This document shows, piece by piece, positions 8,816-18,900 of a stretch of 64,000 nucleotides of DNA. The notes under the pieces are model-generated. The model was given only the letters and a program-made list of their open reading frames with translations, was not told where the DNA came from and did not search any database. Numbering within the stretch: position 1 is the first letter of the stretch; each line of letters begins with the position of its first letter. The DNA comes from Propionicimonas paludicola (GTDB taxonomy: Bacteria; Actinomycetota; Actinomycetes; Propionibacteriales; Propionibacteriaceae): the NCBI RefSeq assembly GCF_002563675.1, contig NZ_PDJC01000001.1, positions 2,542,001 to 2,606,000 of the forward strand, read 5' to 3'. The position numbers and the translations under genes are program-made.

Positions 8816-10350
8816 TGCCGAAGTTGATCCGCAGGTACCTGGCCACCCTGTTCGCTGCCGCACTGGTCGCCGCCTCCGCGGTCACCGCGGCTACCCCGAG
8901 TGCCGCCGCCCCCAGCTACAACGTGAAGGTGACCGCACGCTTCACGGCCGTCCATCTGTCCTGGAAGTCACAAGGGGCGGGCAAGACTTACCAGGTCCAA
9001 TACTCCACGTCGAGCACCTTCCGCTCGGCGAAGTCGGTGACCACGAGTTCAACCAGCACCACCATCAATCGGCTCACTTCGGGAAAGACCTGGTACTTCC
9101 GGGTCAAGGCGGCCGGATCCAGCTGGTCGCCCAAGGTGTCGAAGAAGACCTCGTATCCCAGCATCTACGACGGCAACAAGGTCCAGAAGGCCTACAAGAT
9201 CAGCACCGACAACGTCAGTGGGTCGAGCATCGACCTGACCTGGAGCACGCCCTCGGGCCAGTTCGCCTGCTTCCGCATCGCCGTATCGCCGACGCCTCCG
9301 GGCGGTCAGCCGAGCGTGCAGTGCACCACGGCCTACACGATCACCGGCCTGGCCCGCGGCACCAAGTACACGATCAAGCTGTACACCGTGGCTCCCGCCC
9401 AGTCGTGGAGCGGGATCTCCTGGCCGGCGATCGACATCACCGGGGCATCGTCCTCGGTGAGCAGGACCACCTCGAACTACGCGCTCGCCGCGCCGGAGGA
9501 GCTGAGCCTGGTCACCCCGCAGCGCACCAACCGCGCCAAGCTGACCTGGACGGCGCCCGGAACCCCTCTGGCCGAGGGCGACTACTACCGCGTCCGGCTG
9601 GCCGCGAACTCGGCCATGACCAAGAGTGCGTCCTGGTACGCCGGCACCACCACCGATACCTCGCTCGAGGTGACCGGGCTGTCGTCGGACAAGATCTACT
9701 ACGCCCGGGTCGCCGTGTTCGGAGCCGGTGGGAAGCAGCGCAGTGACCTGTCGGGCTACCTGATGGTGAAGACACTGAGCCGCTACGGCACGCTCAGCGG
9801 GACGGTGGACTCGTCCGCGCCGATGCACGACCTGGTCGCGGTGGCCTACGACAGCTCGTTCAACATCCAGGATCAGGCCGACATCGCCGAGGACGGCAGC
9901 TACCAGCTGCGGGTGCTCCCGGGGGCGATCCGGGTCCGGATCACGTATCTGGGTTCGGACAACTTCGCTTCCAGCTGGGTGAGCGCGTCCGGCGCCACTG
10001 TGGCCAACTCCTCCGGTGCCGCGCAGTACCAGGTGGGCAACGAGGTCGTGGTCCCGGTTCCCGAGGTCACCATCGGGCCGGCTTTCAGCGTGTCCGGAAA
10101 GGTCACCGACGCCAAGACCGGCTCGACCGTCAGTGGGGCGACCGTCACCATCTCCAGTGTTGCGGGCGGACGCACCGAGACCCTGTCCAGTACCTACTCG
10201 GGAGGCACGTTCAGCTTCACCGGGATCCCGGCCGGGACCTACCGGATTCGCCTGTCCTACGTCGGGTCGGCCACCTACCGGGCGGTCAACTACACCCTCA
10301 ACGTGACCGGAGACGTCACTGGCTACGTGGCCAAACTGCCCCGGAAGTAG
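8815..10350 (+). CDS. Secreted fibronectin-III repeat protein with carboxypeptidase-regulatory-like domain
   Basis: 511 residues. A signal peptide ends at AAA-PSY (about residue 31). Three FnIII-like modules follow (about 33-105, 120-220, 225-325; typical KTWYFRVKA, GTKYTIKLY and KIYYARVAV strands). Two beta-sandwich modules of carboxypeptidase-regulatory/Cna-B-like type come next (about 325-410 and 420-511; GTYRIRLSYVG near the end). No catalytic domain or anchor is visible. It shares one base with the stop of the PLD-like gene, so it is probably a partner or adhesin exported with it. Its FnIII modules resemble those of the EEP protein at the left end of the window. Confidence 0.75.
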   Translation: MPKLIRRYLATLFAAALVAASAVTAATPSAAAPSYNVKVTARFTAVHLSWKSQGAGKTYQVQYSTSSTFRSAKSVTTSSTSTTINRLTSGKTWYFRVKAAGSSWSPKVSKKTSYPSIYDGNKVQKAYKISTDNVSGSSIDLTWSTPSGQFACFRIAVSPTPPGGQPSVQCTTAYTITGLARGTKYTIKLYTVAPAQSWSGISWPAIDITGASSSVSRTTSNYALAAPEELSLVTPQRTNRAKLTWTAPGTPLAEGDYYRVRLAANSAMTKSASWYAGTTTDTSLEVTGLSSDKIYYARVAVFGAGGKQRSDLSGYLMVKTLSRYGTLSGTVDSSAPMHDLVAVAYDSSFNIQDQADIAEDGSYQLRVLPGAIRVRITYLGSDNFASSWVSASGATVANSSGAAQYQVGNEVVVPVPEVTIGPAFSVSGKVTDAKTGSTVSGATVTISSVAGGRTETLSSTYSGGTFSFTGIPAGTYRIRLSYVGSATYRAVNYTLNVTGDVTGYVAKLPRK

Positions 10351-10359
10351 CCGCGCGAC

Positions 10360-12024
10360 TCACTTCCCACGTTCGACGATGCAGACCCACCAGCTGCCGT
10401 GCTTCTCTGCGGACACCACCCGGAAGCCCAGCTCCTGGAGCGGCTTGGGGGGAAGCGTCGGACGAGGCGTCGACTGGATGATGGCCCGCATCCACACGAG
10501 CTGATCGTGACCGGCCAGCAGTGAGCTGACTTCGGCGGTCGGACGGTTCACCGGCCAGACCGAGTCTGTGTTGGGAATCCGCTTCTGCAGCACGTCCACA
10601 GGCTCCAGCTGCTCGTCCATCGCCCACAGGATCGTGCTGCGGGTGTAAGGGGACGTCCCGACCGGCATGCCGGGATTGCGCGCGAGCAGGTCGTTCATAG
10701 CGGCCAGCGCCCCCTTCGCGCGCTGGGCGTGACCTGCTTCGGAGCGGACGAAGCGTTGTTGCGGGATCGCGACATAGGCCTGCACGCCGAAACCGATCAG
10801 GATGGCGAGCATTGCGGCAACGACTCGCAGGGCGGGAACTCCCCGCGGCGAGTCGGCCCACCCACGCAGGGCCTGCCAGACCAGGCCGGCGAGCACGAGC
10901 GTCCCCACCCCGGCCAGAACCGCCAGCGGCACCACCGCCGGCATCCAGTACCGGGCCCGCAGCAGCGACGGACGCAGCACGGCGGCGAGCACACTGAGGA
11001 CGAGCGGAACCGCCGCCCAGATCACCGCCAGCCGCACCAAGTCCGTGTAGCGGCGCGCGGCCGGCAGCCGGAAGACCACGGTGAGCAGCGCGATCAGGAT
11101 GAAGACGAGCACGACGATCAGCGCCCCGAGGGTGGGCTGAGCCTGGACCACCACGGCGAAGTCGAAGACCAGCTGCTTGACCGTGAGCGGGATCAGCCGA
11201 GGCGCTCCGGTGCCACGGAGGGCTCCGATCACCACCGGCAGTCCGAAGGCCACGGCAGCCACGGCCATGGCCGTCACCGACTGAGTCAGCCGACGCACCC
11301 GGAGCCGGCGAGTGACGCCAGGGGTCGTGATGTCGGCCAGCAGCTGAGCCGGCCACTGGAACAGCCCGAAGAGGTGGAAGACCACCGAGCCGCCCAGCGC
11401 GGCGACATATGGCAGCCAGCCCAGCCAGCCATGCCCGCGAAGTGACGAGCCGAATCGAGTCGGCTCCGCCGGGGGACGCGAGTCCCAGGCCAGCCAGAGC
11501 ACCGTGGCCATCAGGACCAGCAGAGCGTAGGGCCTAGCTTCCTGCGCATAGCGTGACCAGCCCGGGAAGCTGATCAGGATCAGCGAGATCACTCCGGCCG
11601 GGCCCACCCCCACGCGGCGGGCAACGAGTTCATAGAGCACCCACACAGTGAGCGCGCCGGCCACTGCCGAGAGCAGGCGTACCGCGGTCAGAGTGGGCAA
11701 CCAGGCGAACAATGCCGCCCAGGCCTTCGCCAGCACGTAGTAGGGCACCAGTGGAGCGTCCGCCCCGCCCAACAGCGGAGGGATACCCGACCACTCTCCC
11801 CTGACCACCAGCGTCGTGACAGCCTCGTCGGCCCAGGGCGATGGTCGATCGATCCGGAAGATGGCGACCACCAACGCCAGCACGGTGACCAGGCCCGCAC
11901 CGATCCAGTGGCTGCGCCGCAGCCACACCGAATCGCCGGACTCGCGCACCGGAACCATCACGGTGGCGATCAGTCGCCGCACTCCGACGAGCCGCTCCGA
12001 TGTCGTCTGCGCCTGAGTACCCAC
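10360..12024 (-). CDS. Integral membrane glycosyltransferase, GT39/mannosyltransferase-like
   Basis: 554 residues from a GTG start. About ten to twelve transmembrane helices; after the first there is an acidic extracytoplasmic loop (DRPSPWADEAVT) with the Asp-Glu pair typical of GT-C enzymes that use polyprenyl-phosphate sugars. A soluble C-terminal tail (about 440-554) follows the last helix. It would transfer a sugar from a lipid donor to a protein or cell-wall polymer outside the membrane. It lies convergent with the FnIII gene and upstream, in the same direction, of nothing obvious. Family membership rests on topology and the DE loop; acceptor and sugar are unknown. Confidence 0.7.
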   Translation of the reverse strand: MGTQAQTTSERLVGVRRLIATVMVPVRESGDSVWLRRSHWIGAGLVTVLALVVAIFRIDRPSPWADEAVTTLVVRGEWSGIPPLLGGADAPLVPYYVLAKAWAALFAWLPTLTAVRLLSAVAGALTVWVLYELVARRVGVGPAGVISLILISFPGWSRYAQEARPYALLVLMATVLWLAWDSRPPAEPTRFGSSLRGHGWLGWLPYVAALGGSVVFHLFGLFQWPAQLLADITTPGVTRRLRVRRLTQSVTAMAVAAVAFGLPVVIGALRGTGAPRLIPLTVKQLVFDFAVVVQAQPTLGALIVVLVFILIALLTVVFRLPAARRYTDLVRLAVIWAAVPLVLSVLAAVLRPSLLRARYWMPAVVPLAVLAGVGTLVLAGLVWQALRGWADSPRGVPALRVVAAMLAILIGFGVQAYVAIPQQRFVRSEAGHAQRAKGALAAMNDLLARNPGMPVGTSPYTRSTILWAMDEQLEPVDVLQKRIPNTDSVWPVNRPTAEVSSLLAGHDQLVWMRAIIQSTPRPTLPPKPLQELGFRVVSAEKHGSWWVCIVERGK

Positions 12025-12072
12025 CGTGTCAGTATTCCACGCAGCGCTGAACCACGAGGCCCGCTGATCAGC

Positions 12073-13953
12073 TCAGTCGGTCTGGGTGGCCAGGGCTTCG
12101 TTCTCGGCGTCGGGCCACTCGGCCTCGGCCCGCGAGATCAGGCTACGGACGGCCACCCGCCACGGCTCCAGCGGATCAGCGACGACCGGCCCGAGCAGAT
12201 GCTGGCGCAGCGCCGCACGATCCGCGGCGAGCGGATCAGCGCCACTGGCATCGAGCATGGCCTGCTCCCAGCCGGCCGCATCGGGATCGAGGAGGTAGGC
12301 GGCTCGGGCGCTGGCGCTGGAGTCGCGCAGAGTCTGGTGTGCCCAGCCCCTGGTGTTCGGGATGAAGTAGGGCTTGCCACTGGCCTGGAAGTCCGGCACC
12401 ACCGAGGAGATGTCCCCGATCAGCACGTCGCAGTTGTTGAAGCAGTCGTACAGCGGTGCCTGATCACCGTCCACCACCAGGCTGAGCTCGGTCGCCGCGG
12501 CCCAGTCGTCCGCGGACGCCGGTCCGGCGGACAGTGCCCGTCCACCCGCTGCCTCGATGATCGAGAGCACCTCCAGATGCGCGCGACGCGCCGCGGCGCT
12601 CACCCGGCCGGTCAGCGGATGCGGCCGGTAGATCACTCGGGTCTGCGGACGTTCGGTCAGCCAACGGACCAGGGACGGGCCCATGGTCACGATCGAGGTG
12701 GCCCCGGGGTCGTCGGACCAGCCTTCCCAGGTCGGGGCGTAGAGGACGCTCAGCGGCCGGCCGTCGCGCGGCTCAGCCGGACGGATCCCGCCCAGCTGCG
12801 GACGTCCGACCTCGACGATCGCTTCGTCGCGGACGCCAACCTTGGCCGCAGCCCAACGCTCACGGGAGGCCCGGCCGGCAACCCACACCTCGTCCATGGC
12901 CTTCGTGGCCGGGTTCACGCTGGCGGTCTTGTCCGACTCGCCATGCCCGATGAAGACGTGCTTCATTCGGGGCTCGCGCAGCATGTGGATGTTCTTGCCG
13001 ACATGGGCCACGTAGAACGCCACCCGCACCGTGGGCAGCCGGAAGTCCATCAGCTCGCTGGCATTGGGGATGCAGATCACCGGAAGGTCGGTCTGTGGCA
13101 GCGCCGCCAGGTTGGCCCGCTCACGCAGGACCACCAGGGTCTTCGGGTCGAGCTCACGCAGCACCGGGAGCCACATCGCCAGCTGGTACAGAGCGTCCGA
13201 CTCGCCGCTGAAGTAGACCAGCACCTGCGGGCGCAGCGCATCGACCGCGGCCCGGGCCCGCTGGGCCAGCCGGTCTTGCTGGCCGCGGCGGGAAGACCTC
13301 AGCCAGCCGGCCACCCGCCACAACGACCAGGCTCCAGCGAAGAGGACATACAGGACCGATGCCACCAACAGCGGCCACAGTTGCGCCAGGACGACGGTCG
13401 GCAGGCCACCGAGCACGATCGGCACCGAGCCGATCAAGGCCAACTTGGCCGGCTCCAACGACCGAACCGGCTGAGCCGCGGCCTCATCGGCCGAGGAGAG
13501 CAGGTTTCGGGTGAGGATCTTGGAGGTCTGGAGGTCGACCACCTGGCGTTCGGCGACGACCAGGAACGAGCGGGCCAGAATCACCAGGAAGACCAGGAGT
13601 GCGGCCCAGATCACCAGATCCTCGGGCCAACCGATCCGGGTGAGGACCAGCAGCAGCGCGAACTCGCGCAAGATCGAGCGAGCAACCAGGTTCAGCTGGG
13701 CGCGGTCCAGCAGTCGCTGCACCAAGGTGAGGCGCTCGGCCAGCTGGTCGGCCAGGACGCCGATCACGATGCTGGCGCAGAACAGCCAGATCCAGCCCAT
13801 CACGGCGGTGCCGAGCGAGCCGACGATGCCGATCGCGACCAGGGCCATGACCGTCAGCGGCTGCCAGCCCGTCAAGCCGGCGGCGTTGGCCCGCTTGATC
13901 CACGCCGAGCCGCGGGCGGCGAGCAGAGCCGGTGCCTCCGCGGGTGAGGTCAT
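12073..13953 (-). CDS. Membrane-anchored CDP-glycerol/ribitol transferase-like protein
   Basis: 626 residues. The N-terminal ~240 residues hold several hydrophobic segments (for example LTVMALVAIGIVGSLG and LVIWAALLVFLVILA) and a coupling region. Then follows a TagB/TagF-type transferase: KHVFIGHGESDK, EVWVAGRASRERW, LYAPTWEGWSD, YRPHP and GDISSVVPDF. It overlaps the stop of the CDP-ribitol synthase-type gene by ATGA, so CDP-alditol made upstream is its likely donor. A close architectural paralogue lies at 18901-20715. It would act at the cytoplasmic face in building a teichoic-acid-like polymer; primase or polymerase role is not resolved. Confidence 0.82.
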   Translation of the reverse strand: MTSPAEAPALLAARGSAWIKRANAAGLTGWQPLTVMALVAIGIVGSLGTAVMGWIWLFCASIVIGVLADQLAERLTLVQRLLDRAQLNLVARSILREFALLLVLTRIGWPEDLVIWAALLVFLVILARSFLVVAERQVVDLQTSKILTRNLLSSADEAAAQPVRSLEPAKLALIGSVPIVLGGLPTVVLAQLWPLLVASVLYVLFAGAWSLWRVAGWLRSSRRGQQDRLAQRARAAVDALRPQVLVYFSGESDALYQLAMWLPVLRELDPKTLVVLRERANLAALPQTDLPVICIPNASELMDFRLPTVRVAFYVAHVGKNIHMLREPRMKHVFIGHGESDKTASVNPATKAMDEVWVAGRASRERWAAAKVGVRDEAIVEVGRPQLGGIRPAEPRDGRPLSVLYAPTWEGWSDDPGATSIVTMGPSLVRWLTERPQTRVIYRPHPLTGRVSAAARRAHLEVLSIIEAAGGRALSAGPASADDWAAATELSLVVDGDQAPLYDCFNNCDVLIGDISSVVPDFQASGKPYFIPNTRGWAHQTLRDSSASARAAYLLDPDAAGWEQAMLDASGADPLAADRAALRQHLLGPVVADPLEPWRVAVRSLISRAEAEWPDAENEALATQTD

Positions 13954-15479
13954 GGGAGGTCGATGCTCTCGCTCGCTGCCTCGAGGGCGGCTTCCAGAGC
14001 GGCCGGCTTACGTTCAGTGCCAGGGCCGGCACCGGGTTCGGCGCGGCGGACATCGATCACTTGGCCGGTGATGCCGGCCAGCAGGACGTCCAGCGCGCTC
14101 AGCGCGACGGCCTGGGACTCCAGCAGGCTGTCGGCGGGTTCCTTTCCGAAGGCCTTGGTCCGCATCGGAGTCGCGGTGCGCTCGGGGTTGATGCAGTTCA
14201 CCCGGACGCCCAGCGGTGACCACTCGTCGGCCAAAGCCTGGGTCAGGTTCACCACCGCGGCCTTCGCCGAGGAGTACAGCGAGTAGTCGGCACGTCCGCG
14301 GGTGTAGGAGCTGGAGGTGAACAGCAGCAACTGGCCGCGGGTCTCCTTCAGGTAGCGGTAGCTGGCCCGGGCAGCGATCACCGGTGCCACGTAGTTGACC
14401 CGGATCGCGGCCAGCACGTCGTCGAGTGCGAGCTCGTCGAGCTTGCCGATGCTGAGCAGGCCCGCCGTGACCACCACATAATCGATCCGGCCCTCGGCCT
14501 GGTAGACCTCAGCCAGTGCAGCGGCGACTTCCTCCGGCTCCTCGACATGCGTGCTGGTCTGGCTGCGGCTGAAGCAATGCACGCGGGCGCCGTAGCTCTC
14601 GGCCAGCGCGGCGATGTCGGCCCCGATGCCGTAGCTGCCACCGAGCACGACCAGAACCTTGCCGGCCAACCGCTCGGCATAGTGGCTGCGGTCGGTGGAA
14701 ACCACGGCTGAGGCCAGCTGGAACAGCTTGTCGGCGATGAACACGTCGATCGGCTCGGTGATCTTCATGTTGTGCCCGGCACCCTCGACCACCTTGATCG
14801 CGGTCTGCGGAAGGTAGTTCAGCACCACCGTGCAGTCATCGGTGGCCTGGAAGGCCGGATCCTGCCAGGCGATCTGATAGGCCTGATCGATCACGCCCAG
14901 GCGGAAGGCCTGCGGGGTCTGGCCGCGACGCAGCTTGGCCCGCGGCGGGATCGAGACGATCTCGTCGGCGTCGTTGACCTCGATGATGGTGTCCGCGGAC
15001 GGGATCGCCACGTCGACCGCGTCGTAGCCGGCGTCCAGCGCGGCCACCAGGTCATCAATGATCCGCTGGTCGAGCAGCGGACGAACGGCGTCATGGAAGA
15101 GCACCTTGGTGTCGCCGGGGTGCGACTTGGTCAGCACGCTCAGCGCAGCCCGGGTGGTCTCGTTGCGGGTCTGACCACCGGCCAGCACCTGGCGCACCTT
15201 GCCGAACCGGGCGCCGATCCGCTGGGCCGACTCCAGGTGATCGGGGTGCATCAGGACGTAGATGTCGTCGATCGCCGGGCTGTCTTCGAAGATCCCGATG
15301 GTGTGCTCCATGACCGCCTTGCCGGCGACCTTGATCAGCTGCTTGGGAATGGACAGCCCCACCCGAGAGCCCGTGCCTCCGGCGAGCACCACCGCAATGG
15401 TCCTGGCAGGTGCCGGTTCAGGCCGCTCGGGGGTGGCGAAAGCACCGCCGGGCGCTTCAGCCGGATGTCCACTGACCAT
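13950..15479 (-). CDS. IspD-like cytidylyltransferase fused to a short-chain dehydrogenase (CDP-ribitol synthesis type)
   Basis: 509 residues from an ATG that overlaps the upstream stop (TGATG); an in-frame TTG lies one codon earlier. Residues about 27-245 are an IspD/TarI-type cytidylyltransferase (VLAGGTGSRVG, FHDAVRPL). Residues about 260-490 are an SDR (VLGGSYGIGADIA, YSLYSSAKAAV with Tyr and Lys). The same order occurs in Haemophilus Bcs1, which reduces ribulose-5-phosphate and makes CDP-ribitol, so that reaction is the best guess. Neighbours support it: a CDP-alditol transferase downstream and a TagGH exporter upstream. A role in isoprenoid synthesis is less likely because of the fusion and the context. 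Confidence 0.87.
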   Translation of the reverse strand: MVSGHPAEAPGGAFATPERPEPAPARTIAVVLAGGTGSRVGLSIPKQLIKVAGKAVMEHTIGIFEDSPAIDDIYVLMHPDHLESAQRIGARFGKVRQVLAGGQTRNETTRAALSVLTKSHPGDTKVLFHDAVRPLLDQRIIDDLVAALDAGYDAVDVAIPSADTIIEVNDADEIVSIPPRAKLRRGQTPQAFRLGVIDQAYQIAWQDPAFQATDDCTVVLNYLPQTAIKVVEGAGHNMKITEPIDVFIADKLFQLASAVVSTDRSHYAERLAGKVLVVLGGSYGIGADIAALAESYGARVHCFSRSQTSTHVEEPEEVAAALAEVYQAEGRIDYVVVTAGLLSIGKLDELALDDVLAAIRVNYVAPVIAARASYRYLKETRGQLLLFTSSSYTRGRADYSLYSSAKAAVVNLTQALADEWSPLGVRVNCINPERTATPMRTKAFGKEPADSLLESQAVALSALDVLLAGITGQVIDVRRAEPGAGPGTERKPAALEAALEAASESIDLP

Positions 15480-16228
15480 CAAGAGGTACTCCGATCCAAC
15501 TCGTAGGCGGTCACGACCTCGTCGGTCGGTCCGTCCATCACTAGTTCGCCCTTCTTCAACCAGATCACCCGGTCACAGGTGCCGCGAATCGAGGCCATCG
15601 AGTGCGACACCAGGAAGACCGTGCCCGCGTTGTCCCGGATCTCTCGGATCCGGCCCTCGCTGCGGGCCTGGAAGCGCTTGTCGCCGACGCTCAGCGCCTC
15701 GTCGACGATCAGGATGTCGTGCTGCTGCGACGCGGCGATGGCGAACTTCAGCCGGGCCTGCATGCCCGAGGAGTACGTCCGCATCGGCAGATCGATGAAG
15801 TCCTGCAACTCGGAGAACTCGACGATCTGGTCGCGCAGCGCGGTGATCTCGCTCTTCTTGAAGCCCAGCGCCAGGCCGCCCAGCACGATGTTGCGCTCAC
15901 CGGACAGATCCGGGAGCAGGGCAGCCCCGACCCCCAGCAGGTTCGGCCGGGAGCTGGCGTAGACCGCGCCTCCGGACGGCGGGGTGAGCCCGACCATGGC
16001 CCGCATCAGGGTCGACTTCCCGGAACCGTTGGAGCCGATCACACCGATCGACTCGTTCTCATAGGCCACGAAGGAAACGCCCTTCAGGGCATGGACGGTG
16101 CGGATCCCACGCGGGGATCGGACCGGCTTGGCGTTCGGGCCGACCGCCTTGCCGCTGGCGTAGACCTTGTACTCGACGTGGAGCTCGTCCACCACGACGA
16201 CCGGCCTGCGGTGATCAGTCGCGGCCAT
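15479..16228 (-). CDS. ABC exporter ATP-binding protein (TagH/Wzt type)
   Basis: 249 residues. Walker A GSNGSGKST, Q-loop region, signature LSGERN, Walker B ILIVDEALSVGD and the switch His in VSHSMASI are all visible. The extended N-terminus (EYKVYASG, before VHALKGVSF) and the GVGAALLPDLSGERN stretch are typical of teichoic acid and O-antigen exporters. With the ABC-2 permease it would move an undecaprenyl-linked polymer across the membrane. Unlike Bacillus TagH there is no long C-terminal extension. It overlaps the permease gene by 14 bases and the CDP-ribitol gene by one. Confidence 0.9.
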   Translation of the reverse strand: MAATDHRRPVVVVDELHVEYKVYASGKAVGPNAKPVRSPRGIRTVHALKGVSFVAYENESIGVIGSNGSGKSTLMRAMVGLTPPSGGAVYASSRPNLLGVGAALLPDLSGERNIVLGGLALGFKKSEITALRDQIVEFSELQDFIDLPMRTYSSGMQARLKFAIAASQQHDILIVDEALSVGDKRFQARSEGRIREIRDNAGTVFLVSHSMASIRGTCDRVIWLKKGELVMDGPTDEVVTAYELDRSTS

Positions 16229-17063
16229 AGCGCTCCTCCGCCCGCCAGAAGAAGATGAAGCCGATCACGAACGAGGCCACCGCCCACACTCCCAAGTGCA
16301 CCCAATAGGCGTAGTCGTAGCGTTCACTGGTCATCAGCAGCGACCGGGCAATGGTCAGGGTCTGGAAGATCGGATGCCACTCGTAGACCTGCACCACCCA
16401 TGGATGACCGGCGAACAGCTTCTTCACGTCAAACAGTGCGCCCGAGGTGTAGAAGAGCAGCCGGGAGACGAACGGCAGGATCTGGGTCAGATCCCGGAAG
16501 TGGACGGTCAGCCGGGCCGTGATCAGCGCGATGCCGGTGTTGAACACCAGGTAGATCAGCAACAGGGGTGCCATCAGCAGCCAGTTCCAGGTCGGGAAGT
16601 GCCCGAACATGATCAGCAGGCCGAACATGACCACCATCGACAGCAGCAGCGTGTAGAACTGCTCGAACACCACTGCCAGCGGCAACGCGACGCGTGGGAA
16701 GGAGAGCGACTGGACCAGAGCCCGGTTCCCGGTGATGGCCTTGGCACCCTGCGCGAAGCAGGCCGAGAAGAACTCGAACAGGAAGACACCGACCACCACG
16801 TAGGCCGGGTAATCCGCCGGACGAGTGCTGCTCTGCTGGATGACTCCGAAGATCGTCCCGTAGACCAGAGCGTTGAGGGCCGGCTTGAGCACCAGCCAGA
16901 AGGCGCCGAGCCGGTTCTCCTGGTTCTGGGCCGCCATCCGGTAGCGGGCCATCGTGCTGATGAAGTCGCGCCGTTCCCAGGTCTCCCGGAAGTACGGCAG
17001 GACGGAGGCGCGAGCGCCGACCCGATGCAGCCCATGCTGTTCGGCCAACTCGGAGAGGCTCAT
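16215..17063 (-). CDS. ABC-2 type polysaccharide/teichoic acid export permease (TagG/Wzm type)
   Basis: 282 residues from the ATG at 17063, preceded by GGGAG 5 bases away; a longer frame to 17117 lacks such a site. Six transmembrane helices of the ABC-2 family follow a cytoplasmic N-terminal segment (AEQHGLHRVGA, then RRDFISTMARYRM). SEPTA-type features of Wzm/TagG proteins are seen: the NRLGAFWLVLKPAL entry helix and HPIFQTLTIAR near the end. It pairs with the ATPase encoded directly downstream. It is the first gene of the exporter/CDP-ribitol/transferase operon, running leftwards. Confidence 0.88.
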   Translation of the reverse strand: MSLSELAEQHGLHRVGARASVLPYFRETWERRDFISTMARYRMAAQNQENRLGAFWLVLKPALNALVYGTIFGVIQQSSTRPADYPAYVVVGVFLFEFFSACFAQGAKAITGNRALVQSLSFPRVALPLAVVFEQFYTLLLSMVVMFGLLIMFGHFPTWNWLLMAPLLLIYLVFNTGIALITARLTVHFRDLTQILPFVSRLLFYTSGALFDVKKLFAGHPWVVQVYEWHPIFQTLTIARSLLMTSERYDYAYWVHLGVWAVASFVIGFIFFWRAEERYGRD

Positions 17064-17175
17064 CCGGCTCCCTGCTCCATTTCCGTGGCTGGACCCCACC
17101 GAGTCGGTGAAGCGCAAGCGAGTTTAGTGCAACCGGCGAGCGGACCGGGCACCGACCCTCGTCCGCCCTTGTCAG

Positions 17176-18849
17176 TCAGCGGCGGTTGGCCAGGTAGTAG
17201 CGCACCAGGTTGGCGGTGGACGGATCCTGTGCGGCCAGGGCGTCCGCGTCGCCGGCCACGGCCGGGGCGATCTGCAGAGCCAACTGCTTGCCCAGCTCGA
17301 CGCCCCACTGGTCGAAGCTGTTGATCCCCCAGACCACACCCTGGGTGAAAGTGATGTGCTCGTAGAGGGCGATCAGCTGGCCGACCACGCTCGGGGTGAG
17401 CGCCGGAGCCATGATCGAGGTGGTCGGACGGTTGCCGCTGAACACCCGGGCCGGGACGATCGGCTCGGCCGTGCCTTCGGCCCGCACCTCGTCGGCAGTC
17501 TTGCCGAAGGCCAGCGCCTTGGTCTGGGCGAAGAAGTTGGCCAGGAACAGCTCATGAACGTCGGCGGCACCGTCCTTCAGCGGGTGCGCCGGAGTGGCTA
17601 CCGCGATGAAGTCGGCCGGAATCAGCTGAGTGCCCTGGTGGATCAGCTGATAGAAGGCGTGCTGGCCGTTCGTGCCGGGCTCGCCCCAGAAGATCTCCCC
17701 GGTGGCCGTGGTCACCGGCCGGCCGTCACTGCGGACGCCCTTGCCGTTGGACTCCATGGTGAGCTGCTGCAGGTAGGCGGCGAAGCGATGCAGGTACTGG
17801 GCGTACGGAAGGACGGCATGGCTGGCTGCCCCCAGGAAGTTCACGTACCAGATGTTCAGCAGACCCATCAGGGCCGGGACGTTGCGCTCCAGCGGCTCGG
17901 TGGCGAAGTGCTCGTCGACCGAGTGGAAGCCGTCCAGGAAGGCGCGGAAGTTGTCCGGCCCGATCGCCACGGCCACGGCCGTGCCCACAGCCGAGTCGAC
18001 CGAGTAGCGGCCGCCGACCCAGTCCCAGAAGCCGAACGCGTTGGCCGGGTCGATGCCGAAGTCGGCCACCTTGTCCAGTGCGGTGGAGACCGCCACGAAG
18101 TGCTTGCTGATGGCCTGCTTGGCCGACGCTTCGGAGTCGTCGACCACGCCGGCCTCGCGCAGCCTGGCCAGGAACCAGTCCCGGGCCATCCGCGCGTTGG
18201 TGAGCGTCTCGAGGGTCGTGAAGGTCTTGGAGGCGATGATGAACAGCGTGGTCTCGGGATCGAGATCCGCGGTCTTCTCGGAGACGTCGGCCGGGTCGAT
18301 GTTGGAGACGAAGCGGCAGCCCAGGCCCGGCTGGACGTAGGGCAGGAGAGCCTCGTAGACCATCACCGGGCCGAGGTCGGAGCCGCCGATGCCGATGTTG
18401 ACCACAGTGCTGATCGGCTTGCCGGTGACACCCACCCAGCTGCCGCTGCGCACGGCGTCGGCGAAGGCGAAGACCCGGTCGAGCACGGCGTGCACCTCGG
18501 CGACCACGTCCACCCCGTCGACGACCAGAGAATCGGTCGCCGGGCGGCGCAGCGCAGTGTGCAGCACCGAGCGGTTCTCGGTCACGTTGATCCGCTCGCC
18601 GGCCAGCATGGCGTCGCGACGCTCGGCCAGCCCGACCTGCTCGCCCAGCTCGACCAGTGCCGCAAGAACCCGGTCATCGACCAGGTTCTTCGACAGATCC
18701 ACGAACAGGTCAGCCGCGGTCAGGCTGAGCCGCTGCGCCCGTCCCGGGTCGGCGGCGAAGGCTTCGCGGAGGTCCAGGGCGTAGCCGTCGGCCAGCGCGG
18801 TGAGCGCGGCCCAGGCGGGGGTGCTGGTGGGATCAACCGGAGATGTCAT
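17176..18849 (-). CDS. pgi: Glucose-6-phosphate isomerase
   Basis: 557 residues, the usual length of bacterial/eukaryotic-type PGI. It interconverts glucose-6-phosphate and fructose-6-phosphate in the cytosol. Family hallmarks are [34 protein letters not shown] and [13 protein letters not shown] (the last is the second PGI signature). It sits between two cell-wall-polymer blocks but has its own start with GGAG just ahead and no overlap with neighbours. Nothing unusual in the sequence. Confidence 0.97.
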   Translation of the reverse strand: MTSPVDPTSTPAWAALTALADGYALDLREAFAADPGRAQRLSLTAADLFVDLSKNLVDDRVLAALVELGEQVGLAERRDAMLAGERINVTENRSVLHTALRRPATDSLVVDGVDVVAEVHAVLDRVFAFADAVRSGSWVGVTGKPISTVVNIGIGGSDLGPVMVYEALLPYVQPGLGCRFVSNIDPADVSEKTADLDPETTLFIIASKTFTTLETLTNARMARDWFLARLREAGVVDDSEASAKQAISKHFVAVSTALDKVADFGIDPANAFGFWDWVGGRYSVDSAVGTAVAVAIGPDNFRAFLDGFHSVDEHFATEPLERNVPALMGLLNIWYVNFLGAASHAVLPYAQYLHRFAAYLQQLTMESNGKGVRSDGRPVTTATGEIFWGEPGTNGQHAFYQLIHQGTQLIPADFIAVATPAHPLKDGAADVHELFLANFFAQTKALAFGKTADEVRAEGTAEPIVPARVFSGNRPTTSIMAPALTPSVVGQLIALYEHITFTQGVVWGINSFDQWGVELGKQLALQIAPAVAGDADALAAQDPSTANLVRYYLANRR

Positions 18850-18900
18850 GGCTCCAGCCTAAGAGGTCATTTCGGCAACTCGTGCCACGTCCGGCTGCAC

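Noticed and set aside
11908-13947. A 679-codon plus-strand frame
   Set aside because: Antisense to the membrane-anchored transferase; low-complexity His/Arg/Gln-rich product without motifs.
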